NCBI GenBank assembly: GCA_015709655.1
Contig: CP054181.1
Coordinates: 2,290,207 to 2,354,206 of the forward strand
Origin: Ignavibacteria bacterium
Lineage (GTDB): Bacteria > Bacteroidota > Ignavibacteria > Kapaibacteriales > Kapaibacteriaceae
Direction: 5' to 3'
DNA length: 64,000 nt
Shown here: one piece after another, positions 9,426-18,376 of the stretch
Numbering within the stretch: position 1 is the stretch's first letter
Layout: every line of letters begins with the position of its first letter
Notes under the pieces: generated by a model
The model's database searches: none
Seen by the model: the letters and a program-made list of their open reading frames with translations, nothing else
What the model was told of the DNA's origin: nothing
Made by a program: the position numbers and the translations under genes

Positions 9426-10289
9426 TTAACCTAGGTATGACCTCAGTGTTTTTGAGCGTGATGCATGGCGCAAACGACGGATTGCCTTTTCCTTGATCTG
9501 CCGAACCCGTTCGCGGGTAAGTGCAAACTTCTCGCCAATTTCTTCCAGCGTAAGAGCCTGCTGATCATCGAGGCCGAAGTACAGCCGAATGACTTCGGCT
9601 TCGCGCTCGCTAAGTGAGCAGAGTACCTGCTGAACCTCAACGCGCAGCGATTCGCGCATCAGTTCGCTATCGGGCGGTGGCTGTTGTTCGTTTGGAAGAA
9701 TGTCAAGCAGACGGTTGTCTTCACCGTGAACGAACGGTGCATCGACTGAAAGGTGCCGACCACTGATTTTAATTGTTTCCGAGATTTCGGCAATCGACAT
9801 TTCGAGTTGTTCCGCAAGTTCAGCTGCAGTAGGTTCACGCTCGTACTGCTGTTCCAGTTCGGAAAACTTTTTACCAATTTTATTCAGGGCACCAACACGA
9901 TTTAAGGGTAGCCGGACGATACGGCTTTGCTCGGCAAGAGCCTGTAGAATGGACTGTCTGATCCACCACACCGCATAGGAAATAAACTTAAAGCCCCTTG
10001 TTTCATCAAATCGCTTTGCAGCCTTAATCAGACCCAAATTTCCCTCGTTGATAAGGTCACCAAGCGACAAACCTTGGTTTTGATATTGCTTGGCTACCGA
10101 AACCACGAACCGAAGATTTGCCTTTACCAGACGCTCTAAGGCAAGTCCGCCTTCAAAGCCGCCACGTTTTATGGCCTGTGCAAGCGTGATCTCATCATCG
10201 CCCGTTAACAGGTCAACCCTGCCGATCTCCTGCAGGTATTTATCTAATGACTGGCTTTCCCGGTTTGTATACTGTTTAGTAATTCTCAT
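9426..10289 (-). CDS. rpoD: Primary RNA polymerase sigma factor, short Bacteroidota type
   Basis: Sigma-70 group 1 factor of only 287 aa, lacking the long region 1.1 and non-conserved insert of proteobacterial RpoD, as is usual in Bacteroidota and Chlorobiota. Region 1.2 is [16 protein letters not shown]. Regions 2.1-2.4 include [19 protein letters not shown] and [15 protein letters not shown]. Region 3 includes [16 protein letters not shown], and region 4.2 helix-turn-helix includes [19 protein letters not shown]. It heads a minus-strand run with rimM, trmD, a hydrolase and a lipoprotein. Confidence 0.96.
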   Translation of the reverse strand: MRITKQYTNRESQSLDKYLQEIGRVDLLTGDDEITLAQAIKRGGFEGGLALERLVKANLRFVVSVAKQYQNQGLSLGDLINEGNLGLIKAAKRFDETRGFKFISYAVWWIRQSILQALAEQSRIVRLPLNRVGALNKIGKKFSELEQQYEREPTAAELAEQLEMSIAEISETIKISGRHLSVDAPFVHGEDNRLLDILPNEQQPPPDSELMRESLRVEVQQVLCSLSEREAEVIRLYFGLDDQQALTLEEIGEKFALTRERVRQIKEKAIRRLRHASRSKTLRSYLG

Positions 10290-10452
10290 AAGCTATGGTT
10301 GAGGGAGATAAAAACGTTAGCGGGGTGCATAGACGCAGCCCGACTTGATAAAGTGCTACGAACCTGCAAATTTAAGGTTTCCGGCAATAAAAGGACACAT
10401 CATGCTGCCGGGCAACACCGGAACTGGCAGTATATCATGCTGCAAACCATGG

Positions 10453-11880
10453 TTACCGGGCTGCCAAACGCTGCAGGATCGTTGGAACAACCTGGTCTGC
10501 GGTCAGGCGGATCTGCTCCATACTGTCACGCTCACGCAGCGTAACAGTCCCATCGGATACCGTCTGACCATCAACGGTAACGCAAAACGGAGTGCCGACT
10601 TCGTCTTGCCGCCGGTACCGGCGGCCGATAGCTCCGCTTGTATCGTAATCAGCCCGGAAATGCCGTAAAAGCTCAGAATACAGGTTCTGTGCTGCTTCCG
10701 GCATACCGTCCTTATTCACCAGCGGGAATACGGCTACCGTTATTGGTGACAGGTGTGGCTTAAACCGCAGTACCGTTCTGGTATCAGTTGTACCGTCGGC
10801 TCCCGGTATCTCTTCTTCGTGGTAGGCATCGCAGAGGACTGCCATAAACGTGCGTGTGGCACCAATAGCAGTTTCGATAACATACGGTACATATCGTTCG
10901 CGGGTAGCGGTATCTACATACTCAAGTTTTTTACCACTAAACTCCTGATGCCGAAGCAGATCAAAATCGGTCCTGGAGTGGATACCCTCGATTTCGCCCC
11001 AGCCAAACGGAAAGAGGTATTCGATATCTTCGGCAGCTGCAGCATAGTGAGCAAGCTTTTCATGTGGCTTCCTACGCAGATTCTCCGGAGTAAGTCCAAG
11101 GTTTACAAGCCACTCCCATCTGGCGGCACGCCAGTATTCAAACCACTCGTCCTGGGTACCCGGTGCAATAAAGAACTGCATTTCCATCTGTTCAAACTCA
11201 CGGGTGCGAAACAGGAAGTTCTTGGTGTTTATCTCGTTGCGAAAGCTTTTACCAATTTGAGCAATTCCGAAAGGGGGCTTCAGGCGTGCGCTCTCCATGA
11301 CGTTTTTGAAGTTTACAAAGATGCCCTGGGCGGTTTCAGGGCGCAGGAAGATACCGTTGCCGTCGTCGGCAACGGGCCCGATGTGGGTCTTAAACATCAG
11401 GTTAAAGTTCCGAACCTCCGTCCAGTCCGTTGTCCCCGACACAGGGTCTTTAATACCCGCATCCATGATGATGGCATGTAAATCGTCATTGTGTCCGGCC
11501 GATTGCAGTCTGGCTTCCAGAGCATCAGCCTCAGCCCCCTTCCCTTTATCACGCAAACGTTGAATATGTTCTTCAATCAGGTTGTCGGCACGGTATCGTG
11601 CCTTGGAGGTTTTGTTATCAATCATTGGGTCGGAAAACTGCTGGACGTGTCCGCTGGCTTCCCATACCCGTGGGTGCATCAGGATCGAGGCATCAATCCC
11701 GACGATATCGGGGCGATAGGTCATGCTCTTCCACCACGACTCCTTAATGTTGCGCAGAAGTTCTACGCCCAGTGACCCAAAATCCCAGCAGCCGTTTAAT
11801 CCTCCGTAAATTTCGGAGCTTTGAAAAACAAAACCCTTGCGCTTTGCAAGGGAAAGTATCGTATCGAGGTTTTTTACCAT
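10453..11880 (-). CDS. glyS: Glycyl-tRNA synthetase, alpha2 type
   Basis: Class II aminoacyl-tRNA synthetase charging tRNA-Gly. The single-chain homodimeric form is shown by KRKGFVFQSSEIYGG at the N-terminus, RPETAQGIFVNFKNV, IGKSFRNEI (motif 2), FEQMEMQFF and the anticodon-binding C-terminal half (GTPFCVTVDGQTVSDGTVTLRERD). The ORF opens at 11901, but ATG at 11880 (MVKNLDTILSLAKRKG) matches the usual start. Divergent from dsbD with about 56 bp between starts. Confidence 0.95.
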   Translation of the reverse strand: MVKNLDTILSLAKRKGFVFQSSEIYGGLNGCWDFGSLGVELLRNIKESWWKSMTYRPDIVGIDASILMHPRVWEASGHVQQFSDPMIDNKTSKARYRADNLIEEHIQRLRDKGKGAEADALEARLQSAGHNDDLHAIIMDAGIKDPVSGTTDWTEVRNFNLMFKTHIGPVADDGNGIFLRPETAQGIFVNFKNVMESARLKPPFGIAQIGKSFRNEINTKNFLFRTREFEQMEMQFFIAPGTQDEWFEYWRAARWEWLVNLGLTPENLRRKPHEKLAHYAAAAEDIEYLFPFGWGEIEGIHSRTDFDLLRHQEFSGKKLEYVDTATRERYVPYVIETAIGATRTFMAVLCDAYHEEEIPGADGTTDTRTVLRFKPHLSPITVAVFPLVNKDGMPEAAQNLYSELLRHFRADYDTSGAIGRRYRRQDEVGTPFCVTVDGQTVSDGTVTLRERDSMEQIRLTADQVVPTILQRLAAR

Positions 11881-11936
11881 AATTGGCAAAAATCGCTGCA
11901 ATTAAGTTAGCGTACAAGAAGTTAGTGAGAAACATT

Positions 11937-13997
11937 ATGCAACACCACCACACGTTCTCTCTTCGGAGCCTTGTAGGCATCGCCATGCTGGGCACGGCAC
12001 TGGTTATGCTGAGCGGGTTTCAAATGCAGTCCGGGAAGGACCATATTTCGCTCCAACCGATTAAAGCTAGCGGTAGGGCCGGTGACACACTAACGGTTAC
12101 GGGTACGCTGAAGATAGACAAGTTCTGGCATACCTACGGAACCAGGGAAGTGGTTAACAGCGAGGGACTCGGACCACTGCCTACCACATTTTCAATGGAA
12201 CATAAACAGGTGAAGATGCTGGGTATGCCACGCTTTACAAAGGGGCTTCACACGCACTATGACAGTGTTTGGGCTACCAAGGTAGACGAAGTCTCCGGCA
12301 AGGCTGAATATCAGTTCAAGATTGTGTTGCATCCCGGCCTGCAAAAGGGGGCTGTGGTAAAAACCCGCCTCAGTGTTGATCTGCAGATGTGTGATACCGT
12401 GAGCTGCTTGCCACCGGAAACCATCGATGTTCCCCTTGAGGTTACTGTTACCGAGAATGCTGCCGTCTTACCGGCTGACTCGGCCGGTGCGCCTGAATTT
12501 GGCGATACTGCAGGTGCCATTGCACAACCTGCAACAGATACCGGCAGAGCCGGGAGTACGGATGGCGTCAGCGTGAACGAAGAAATCGAGCAGCAGAAAT
12601 CCGGCGGTTTGCTGAACTTTTTCTTCTATGCAATGGGTGTTGGCTTCCTTGCGCTTTTCACGCCGTGCGTATTTCCAATGATCCCAATAACAGTAAGTTT
12701 TTTTACAAAGCGACACGAGAAGTCCAAAGGAAGCAGTAAGGGATTTTCGGACAGCATCGTCTTTGGCCTTGGAATCATTTCTACATTTACGGCAGTTGGC
12801 ATTATTACGTCAATCATCTTCGGAGGGGCTGCCATCCAGAACATGGCAGCAAGCCCGTTGCTGAATATTGCCTTTGGGGCTTTATTCCTTGCTCTGGCAT
12901 TTAATCTTTTTGGTGCATACGAGATTCAGGTTCCGGTAGGAATTATGAACAAACTCAACAAGAAGGCTACCGGCAACAGTACAGCCTCCGTCTGGGTGAT
13001 GGGGTTTGTGTTTTCACTCACGTCATTCACCTGCACGGTACCCTTTATTGGCACCCTGTTATTAAGTGCGGCGAATGCAGATTCTGCAGATGCATATATC
13101 TACCCTGCAGTGGGCACGCTTGGATTTGCAACTGCCTTTGCGATTCCGTTTGCAATACTCTCGCTCTTTCCTGCGCTGCTGGTCCGTTTGCCGCGTGCCG
13201 GCGGCTGGATGAATAATCTTAAAGTTATCATGGGCTTCCTTGAAATTGCAGCAGCCGTTAAATTCTTCTCGAATGCTGATCTTGCGGCTGCCTGGGGTGT
13301 AATTCCCAGGGAGGTTTTCCTGAGTATCTGGGCCGGTGTTGGTCTGCTAACCACACTGTACATCCTTGGTGTTTTCGAGATGAAGTTAGATACCAAGGTT
13401 GAGAAAGTTGGAGCATGGCGTGCTACGCTTGCTACCGTCTTTGCTTCACTGACGTTTTGGTTTGCCGCAGGCATGATGGGGAGTGAACTGGGATCGTTTG
13501 TTGAAGCACTGCTGCCACCCGAAAACTATAAAGAGCTGATGGATAAGGCCAATGGTGTGGCATCCGCAGGTATCGTTCCGGAGCTTAAGGATGAAAAAAA
13601 CGGGAGGGAGGAAGGCCACACGTGGATTGATAATCTGGACAGTGCCAGGGTACGTGCACGCCGTGAGAACAAACCTATCTTTATTGACTTTACCGGATTC
13701 ACCTGCACAAACTGCAGGTTGATGGAGAAATACGTTTTCTCCAAGGCAGTTGTGAGTGACAGATTTGAAAAGTTTATTCTGGTACAGCTCTATACTGACC
13801 GACGTGAGGAACCCTATATCAGCAATCAAAAAATCCTTGCCGGATATGGTACGATTGCCAACCCGCTGTATGTGCTACTGAAACCTGACGGTAGTTTTAT
13901 CGCAAAAAGCGGGTACCTTCCAAAGTATCAGGCCGATCCTGCAACGTTTGCAGAGTTTCTTGATCAGGCGTTGGGTGGAGCACAGGCATCGTTATGA
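11937..13997 (+). CDS. dsbD: Thiol:disulfide interchange protein DsbD family
   Basis: Inner-membrane electron conduit passing reducing power from cytoplasmic thioredoxin to periplasmic thiols. Signal peptide (SLVGIAMLGTALVMLSG), then a periplasmic DsbD-alpha/DsbC-like domain with the cysteine pair CDTVSC. A multi-TM CcdA-like domain follows, with Cys in TPCVFPMIPI and TSFTCTVPF. The C-terminal thioredoxin-fold domain has CTNC at about residue 590. The ORF is open from 11883, but ATG 11937 directly precedes the signal peptide. The stop overlaps the next start by 4 bp (ATGA), so the acetyltransferase is translationally coupled. Confidence 0.93.
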   Translation: MQHHHTFSLRSLVGIAMLGTALVMLSGFQMQSGKDHISLQPIKASGRAGDTLTVTGTLKIDKFWHTYGTREVVNSEGLGPLPTTFSMEHKQVKMLGMPRFTKGLHTHYDSVWATKVDEVSGKAEYQFKIVLHPGLQKGAVVKTRLSVDLQMCDTVSCLPPETIDVPLEVTVTENAAVLPADSAGAPEFGDTAGAIAQPATDTGRAGSTDGVSVNEEIEQQKSGGLLNFFFYAMGVGFLALFTPCVFPMIPITVSFFTKRHEKSKGSSKGFSDSIVFGLGIISTFTAVGIITSIIFGGAAIQNMAASPLLNIAFGALFLALAFNLFGAYEIQVPVGIMNKLNKKATGNSTASVWVMGFVFSLTSFTCTVPFIGTLLLSAANADSADAYIYPAVGTLGFATAFAIPFAILSLFPALLVRLPRAGGWMNNLKVIMGFLEIAAAVKFFSNADLAAAWGVIPREVFLSIWAGVGLLTTLYILGVFEMKLDTKVEKVGAWRATLATVFASLTFWFAAGMMGSELGSFVEALLPPENYKELMDKANGVASAGIVPELKDEKNGREEGHTWIDNLDSARVRARRENKPIFIDFTGFTCTNCRLMEKYVFSKAVVSDRFEKFILVQLYTDRREEPYISNQKILAGYGTIANPLYVLLKPDGSFIAKSGYLPKYQADPATFAEFLDQALGGAQASL

Positions 13998-14449
13998 GCT
14001 CAGTACACATCGAACCGCTAACACAGGAAACGTTTGGTGACTTTACTCGTCTGATTTGCGCCCTTGCCGAATACGAAAAGTTAGACCCACCGTCAGCACA
14101 GGCTGTTGAACGGTTACGACGGGATGCTTTTTCGGTAATCCCGCGCTACTGGGCATGGTTAGCTTTTGTTAACGATAGCGCCGTTGGCTATGCGATTGCC
14201 TTCGAAACGTACTCGTCCTTCCTTGGGAAGCCAACAATGTACCTGGAGGATGTGTTTGTTTTACATGACTTTCGTAGTAGTGGTGTTGGTAGTCAGTTGT
14301 TCGATACTGTTCGGAACCTTGCGCGTGAACGTGAATGTGGCAGAATGGAGTGGGCCGTGCTTGACTGGAATACATCGGCCCAGGAATTTTATCAAAAGAA
14401 GGGGGCTCGGGTGATGAAAGAATGGCTGTTGTGTAGGTTAGAGCCGTAA
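13994..14449 (+). CDS. GNAT-family N-acetyltransferase (diamine acetyltransferase-like)
   Basis: 151-aa GNAT enzyme. The acetyl-CoA site is the FRSSGVGSQLFDTVRNLA loop-helix (Q/RxxGxG/A pattern). YLEDVFVLHDFRSSGVG and MEWAVLDWNTSAQEFYQKKGA closely resemble spermidine/spermine- or thialysine-acetyltransferase-like proteins, so a polyamine or lysine analogue is a reasonable guess at substrate. ATGA overlap with dsbD indicates co-translation, but no functional link to thiol chemistry is evident. Confidence 0.85.
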   Translation: MSSVHIEPLTQETFGDFTRLICALAEYEKLDPPSAQAVERLRRDAFSVIPRYWAWLAFVNDSAVGYAIAFETYSSFLGKPTMYLEDVFVLHDFRSSGVGSQLFDTVRNLARERECGRMEWAVLDWNTSAQEFYQKKGARVMKEWLLCRLEP

Positions 14450-14678
14450 GGCTTACCTGAATAAGCCACGATTTCAGGAATCCGGTACATTCATCAGCTA
14501 AACAGCGTGTCTGTATTGGCAGAGTGTCGGCGTGGTTGCACCAATGGGTTGGCATGTATACCGGAGTAGAGGTACACGGGTGTTGCCGGATGCCGTTCCT
14601 TCCTATGCTCTGTCCCTGACAGCTATTCCGGGGGCCTGCCAGCACTGTCAACAAAGGCAAACCATGCAACGTTTACCG
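14450..14678. other. Intergenic gap between converging genes
   Basis: No convincing ORF in either strand. A short inverted repeat (CCTGAA ... TTCAGG, 14457-14479) lies just after the acetyltransferase stop but lacks a T-run, so it is at best a weak terminator. The only open frame (from 14532) runs into panC in antisense and has no protein-like features. Confidence 0.4.
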
Positions 14679-15536
14679 TCAGTCGGCATCGGAGCCCACA
14701 GTTACGATGACGTTGTCGATAAGCCGCGTACTCCCCAGACGGGCAGCTACAAGGAGTACAATTGTGTCGCCGGTTAAAACGGTTTCCAGTGGCTCAAGAG
14801 TATCGGGATGTACGGCAGCTACATAATCCACCTGCAGACCGCTAAGTTCTTGCAGCATTGCGTCTTCGATTGTTTTTCCTGTTGCCCCTGCCGTGTGTGC
14901 TGCTAACCTGCCTGCACGGAGTGCCCGATACAATGCCAATGCCGTTACACGGTCAGCACTTGTTAGATAGCGGTTCCGGGAGCTTAAGGCAAGCCCGTCA
15001 GCTTCGCGTATGGTCGGACACACAGTAATCCCAACACCAAGATTCAAATCCCGGGTCATACGTTTTATTATTAATGTCTGCTGGTAATCTTTCTGACCGA
15101 AGTAAGCCTCGTGCGGATGTGTAGCAGCAAATAACTTGCAGACAACTGTTGCCACGCCATCAAAGTGACCGGGCCGAACAGCACCCTCAAGAACTGTTGA
15201 TAGACGTCCAACGGTGATCATGGTACTGTAACCCTGCGGATACATGGCAGAGGTATCGGGAATGAACAGGTGGGTAGCACCATACTGTTCTGCCAGCGCA
15301 GCATCCTCATCGGGTGTCCGCGGGTACCGCGCAAAATCGTCAGCAGGACCAAACTGTGTTGGATTAACAAAAACGGTGACAATTGTTGCCGGATGGCGTA
15401 GCGCCGAAGCTGTAATCAGTGAGGCATGGCCCGAATGCAGAGCACCCATGGTGGGAACAACGCCAATTGTGGCACCTCCGGTTCGCAGTGCAGCCGATTC
15501 TTTCTGCATCTCAGCCACGGTTTTTACGATTTTCAT
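14679..15536 (-). CDS. panC: Pantothenate synthetase (pantoate-beta-alanine ligase)
   Basis: Joins pantoate and beta-alanine using ATP, the last step of vitamin B5 synthesis. Nucleotidyltransferase-fold motifs: PTMGALHSGHASL (HxGH), VFVNPTQFGPADDFARYPR, YFGQKDYQQ and ALSSRNRYL (KMSKS-like). 285 aa matches the family. Start ATG at 15536. The divergent DUF547 gene starts 36 bp away, leaving little room for two promoters. panB and panD are not in the window. Confidence 0.96.
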   Translation of the reverse strand: MKIVKTVAEMQKESAALRTGGATIGVVPTMGALHSGHASLITASALRHPATIVTVFVNPTQFGPADDFARYPRTPDEDAALAEQYGATHLFIPDTSAMYPQGYSTMITVGRLSTVLEGAVRPGHFDGVATVVCKLFAATHPHEAYFGQKDYQQTLIIKRMTRDLNLGVGITVCPTIREADGLALSSRNRYLTSADRVTALALYRALRAGRLAAHTAGATGKTIEDAMLQELSGLQVDYVAAVHPDTLEPLETVLTGDTIVLLVAARLGSTRLIDNVIVTVGSDAD

Positions 15537-15572
15537 TATCCAAAGCTACAACGTCACGCCGACAATCGTAGC

Positions 15573-16358
15573 ATGTACTTCCAGGGTATGTCTGTAATTG
15601 TTTGTATTGCGATCCTTGTTTGCACCTGCTGTTCAGGTGTTGCTACTGCTCAGAAGACGGCACCCGTAACCGGCATTGATGTTAATGACGATGTTATTGA
15701 CCACAGCCGTTTTGATTCACTGTGGCGTGCCAGCAAGAAGCATGGTAAACTTGACACGCGAGCTGTTGCCACAGAAGTCTATGCTTCGTACCGCAGAGCA
15801 CTTGCAGAAGCCCGGCCCAACATGTTCTATCCGCAGGCGCGGATAGCGTTCTGGGTGAACGCCTACCTTGCCGTCCTCATGGACGTAATGAGCTACCGTG
15901 CCGGCTACCGTGCAACGCTATGGGACTCTCTGTTTCTTACCCGCGATACCGTTACGGTAGCAGGCGGCAGGTTTACGTTGCATCAGCTCGCCGATACCGT
16001 CGAGAAAATTGCCGGCAGCGTGGCTATCAGAGCGTTTTTCTGTACCGGCAGCAGCACAGGCCCTCCGTATCCTTCACGTGCTCTTTATGCCAAAACCGTG
16101 AAATCAGCACTCAGGGAACAGCTACGCCGACTGATACGCTCAGAGAAGTTCGTTCTGTACGATCCGGCAGGACGAATCCTTCAGCTTGCTCGGATGTTTG
16201 AGTCATGGATCCCGAAAATGAAGGCTGAACAGGGCAGTCCAATTCAGTTTTTACTGCCGTGGATGACAGAAGAAACCGCTGCCCAGGTTGCTCTTGCCGG
16301 TAGTCAGATAAGGATTCAGATCTCCGACAGAATTGAAACCTTTAAACGACAGCACTGA
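15573..16358 (+). CDS. Exported DUF547-domain protein
   Basis: 261-aa protein with an N-terminal signal peptide (MSVIVCIAILVCTCCSGVATAQ). The DUF547 core is marked by FYPQARIAFWVNAYLAVLMD, the signature F-W-x-N-A-Y motif, and by ALREQLRRLIRSEKF. The longest ORF opens at 15426 inside panC; ATG 15573 (or 15588) directly precedes the signal sequence. DUF547 proteins are distantly related to transglutaminase-like folds, but no biochemical role is established and no catalytic Cys is obvious. Likely periplasmic. Confidence 0.82.
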   Translation: MYFQGMSVIVCIAILVCTCCSGVATAQKTAPVTGIDVNDDVIDHSRFDSLWRASKKHGKLDTRAVATEVYASYRRALAEARPNMFYPQARIAFWVNAYLAVLMDVMSYRAGYRATLWDSLFLTRDTVTVAGGRFTLHQLADTVEKIAGSVAIRAFFCTGSSTGPPYPSRALYAKTVKSALREQLRRLIRSEKFVLYDPAGRILQLARMFESWIPKMKAEQGSPIQFLLPWMTEETAAQVALAGSQIRIQISDRIETFKRQH

Positions 16359-16382
16359 CAATGATGCGTTGTAAGTTTGTTC

Positions 16383-17441
16383 ATGCACTTCCCCATAGAT
16401 AGGACGCTAACACCACGCCTGGATATGATGGCTGTTCAGCGCGGCACGCTCTCCAATGTGCCATCAGATCACATGGCTGTAGCCGAGTATGCAAACGGTC
16501 AATGGCTAAAATCCCGAATTCAGCCGTATCGCCCAATCCCGCTCTCGCCATACAGTATCGTGCTACATTATGCCCAAACTGTATTCGAAGGCATGAAAGC
16601 CTATCGCGGAGCCGACGGTGTGATTCGGATTTTCAGGTGGGAAAAACATCACGCACGCCTGCTAAAATCGCTTGCCCGCATGTGTATGCCCGACGTTCCG
16701 GCCGACCTGTTTCGTGGTGGCGTTTTTGGTCTGGCGGGAGTAGATTCTGACTGGGTTCCACCCGGTCCGCCTGCAGCATATTACCTGCGACCGTTTGTGT
16801 TTGGCAGTGAAGAACATGTTGGCCTGAAGCCTGCAGATGAGTATATGTTCATGGTGCTTGGAGCCCCGTTTCGGGCTGCTTATAAAGGTAAGCTGAAAAT
16901 CAAAGTCGAACGTGATTACTCGCGTGCCGCACCCGGCGGGACCGGATTTGCAAAGTGCGGGGGAAACTATGCAGGTGTGATGCTCCCAACCAAGATTGCT
17001 CACAGCGAAGGTTATGATCAGGTGCTGTGGACCGATGCGCTTACCCACAGTACGGTGGAGGAAATCGGTACCACAAATGTTGCATTTGTTATTAAAGGGG
17101 CTTTGGTTACGCCTCCACTTGGAAACACAATCCTGGACGGTGTAACACGTGACTCGGTGCTGACTCTTGCACGAGATATGGGAGTTGAAGTCCATGAACG
17201 CAGTATCGAAGTAGCGGAGATTGTCTCGGGGTTAAAGGACGGGTCGGTGACCGAGGGGCTTGGTTTTGGAACCGCTGCCTCGGTTGTGCCGATGGGCATG
17301 ATTGCTGTGGACGGTGTTCAGTATGAATTCCCGGACTCCCCTGACGGCATTGCCACTGCTGTACGCGCCAAACTGGATGGCATACGCTATGGTACTCTGG
17401 CGGATACGTATAAATGGATGACCGTTGTAGAACCGGAGTAA
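16383..17441 (+). CDS. ilvE: Branched-chain amino acid aminotransferase
   Basis: PLP fold-type IV transaminase interconverting Leu/Ile/Val and their 2-keto acids. The Schiff-base Lys is in GFAKCGGNYAG. ETVFEGMKAYRG-like QTVFEGMKAYRG near residue 62, VEEIGTTNVAFV and LDGVTRDSVLTLA are family signatures. About 352 aa, the size of the larger (group II) BCATs. An upstream TTG (16377) opens the frame, but ATG 16383 is preferred. DinB-like gene follows after 3 bp, so the two are probably co-transcribed. Confidence 0.94.
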   Translation: MHFPIDRTLTPRLDMMAVQRGTLSNVPSDHMAVAEYANGQWLKSRIQPYRPIPLSPYSIVLHYAQTVFEGMKAYRGADGVIRIFRWEKHHARLLKSLARMCMPDVPADLFRGGVFGLAGVDSDWVPPGPPAAYYLRPFVFGSEEHVGLKPADEYMFMVLGAPFRAAYKGKLKIKVERDYSRAAPGGTGFAKCGGNYAGVMLPTKIAHSEGYDQVLWTDALTHSTVEEIGTTNVAFVIKGALVTPPLGNTILDGVTRDSVLTLARDMGVEVHERSIEVAEIVSGLKDGSVTEGLGFGTAASVVPMGMIAVDGVQYEFPDSPDGIATAVRAKLDGIRYGTLADTYKWMTVVEPE

Positions 17442-17444
17442 ATA

Positions 17445-17930
17445 ATGAAAATGAATACTAGATCGGATGACTGGTTTATTCAACTGCTGCAATACGGTAA
17501 CTGGCAGTTCGATCGGATTTACGGTGCATTGCAGCAAACCAATTTGCTGGATCATGAACGCGTTAAACTGCTTGTACCTCATATCACGAGGTCCCGGTTT
17601 ATGTGGCATTCACGCTGCACGAAGGTTGAACACGAACAATCGGTTACACTGCTTCCGGTTGCAGATACTCCCCGACAGTTTACGTACGCTACCCAGCTGT
17701 GGGTGGATTATTTAACCGGTCTTGACGCAGGTATATTCGAAATCATGATTTTGTACACCGACGCAAAAGGCAACCACCACCACACACCGCTGTGCGATAT
17801 CATTGAGCAGGTAGTAAACCATTCAACACACCACCTGGGTGAACTCGTGCGACTCATTCGGATAAGTGGCGGTGAGCCCCCTCAAACAGACTTTATAGCT
17901 TTTTCTCATATCTACCATAAGGAGCAATGA
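17445..17930 (+). CDS. DinB/YfiT-family putative metal-dependent protein
   Basis: 161-aa four-helix-bundle protein. Three His ligand positions typical of the DinB family are visible: an early His around residue 46 (VPHITRSRFMWH), and the later NHSTHHLGELVRLIR block. The C-terminal GEPPQTDFIAFSH is also typical. Proteins of this fold include bacillithiol- or mycothiol-dependent S-transferases, but most are uncharacterised. It lies between ilvE (3 bp) and the META lipoprotein (3 bp), suggesting one transcript. Confidence 0.85.
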   Translation: MKMNTRSDDWFIQLLQYGNWQFDRIYGALQQTNLLDHERVKLLVPHITRSRFMWHSRCTKVEHEQSVTLLPVADTPRQFTYATQLWVDYLTGLDAGIFEIMILYTDAKGNHHHTPLCDIIEQVVNHSTHHLGELVRLIRISGGEPPQTDFIAFSHIYHKEQ

Positions 17931-17933
17931 ACG

Positions 17934-18368
17934 ATGAGAACGATATTTACAATCTCTGCTTTTGTGTTTAGTGTGATATTTCTTGCAGGGTGTTCATCTT
18001 CAAAAAACGTAAGCACCGATCCAACCGCAAACGCCTGGCAGGTTACTCAGATTGGAGCGCAAAGTCTGGCAAGTATGAGTGCTGATCACATCCCTACATT
18101 GGCGTTTGATCCGGTCAAGCGTATGGTATCAGGGAGCACAGGCTGTAATGTGTTTAGCGGTTCGTATACTAACGACCTGACGTCGCTCAAGTTTGGTACG
18201 CTTGCCGTTACCAAGAAAGCATGTGAACCCGATGTGATGAGCGTTGAAACGGCTTTTATTGACGCATTGAATCGTGCCACCCGGATGAAGGTTGATGGTG
18301 ATATGCTGATGTTGCTCGACGGTACGGGAACTGAGCTCTTGAAAGCTCAGGCCAAGTCAGCACTGTAA
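17934..18368 (+). CDS. META-domain lipoprotein (HslJ-like)
   Basis: 144-aa lipoprotein. Signal FTISAFVFSVIFLAGC ends in lipobox LAGC, then SSSK. The META domain is recognised by WQVTQIG near its start and by GSTGCNVFSGSYTNDLTSLKFG and VTKKAC, the conserved G-C-N-x-x-x-G-x-Y and T-x-x-x-C pattern seen in HslJ and related proteins. HslJ-type proteins are linked to envelope stress, but the role here is unproved. 8 bp upstream of recG. Confidence 0.9.
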   Translation: MRTIFTISAFVFSVIFLAGCSSSKNVSTDPTANAWQVTQIGAQSLASMSADHIPTLAFDPVKRMVSGSTGCNVFSGSYTNDLTSLKFGTLAVTKKACEPDVMSVETAFIDALNRATRMKVDGDMLMLLDGTGTELLKAQAKSAL

Positions 18369-18376
18369 AGTTTTCA

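Noticed and set aside
10753..11481. 242-codon plus-strand ORF
   Set aside because: Entirely antisense to glyS, whose identity is certain; the ORF has no protein-like motif.
14532..14777. 81-codon plus-strand ORF after the acetyltransferase
   Set aside because: Overlaps the end of panC in antisense; no family-like sequence.
16662..17195. 177-codon minus-strand ORF
   Set aside because: Antisense shadow of ilvE with no motif or start signal.
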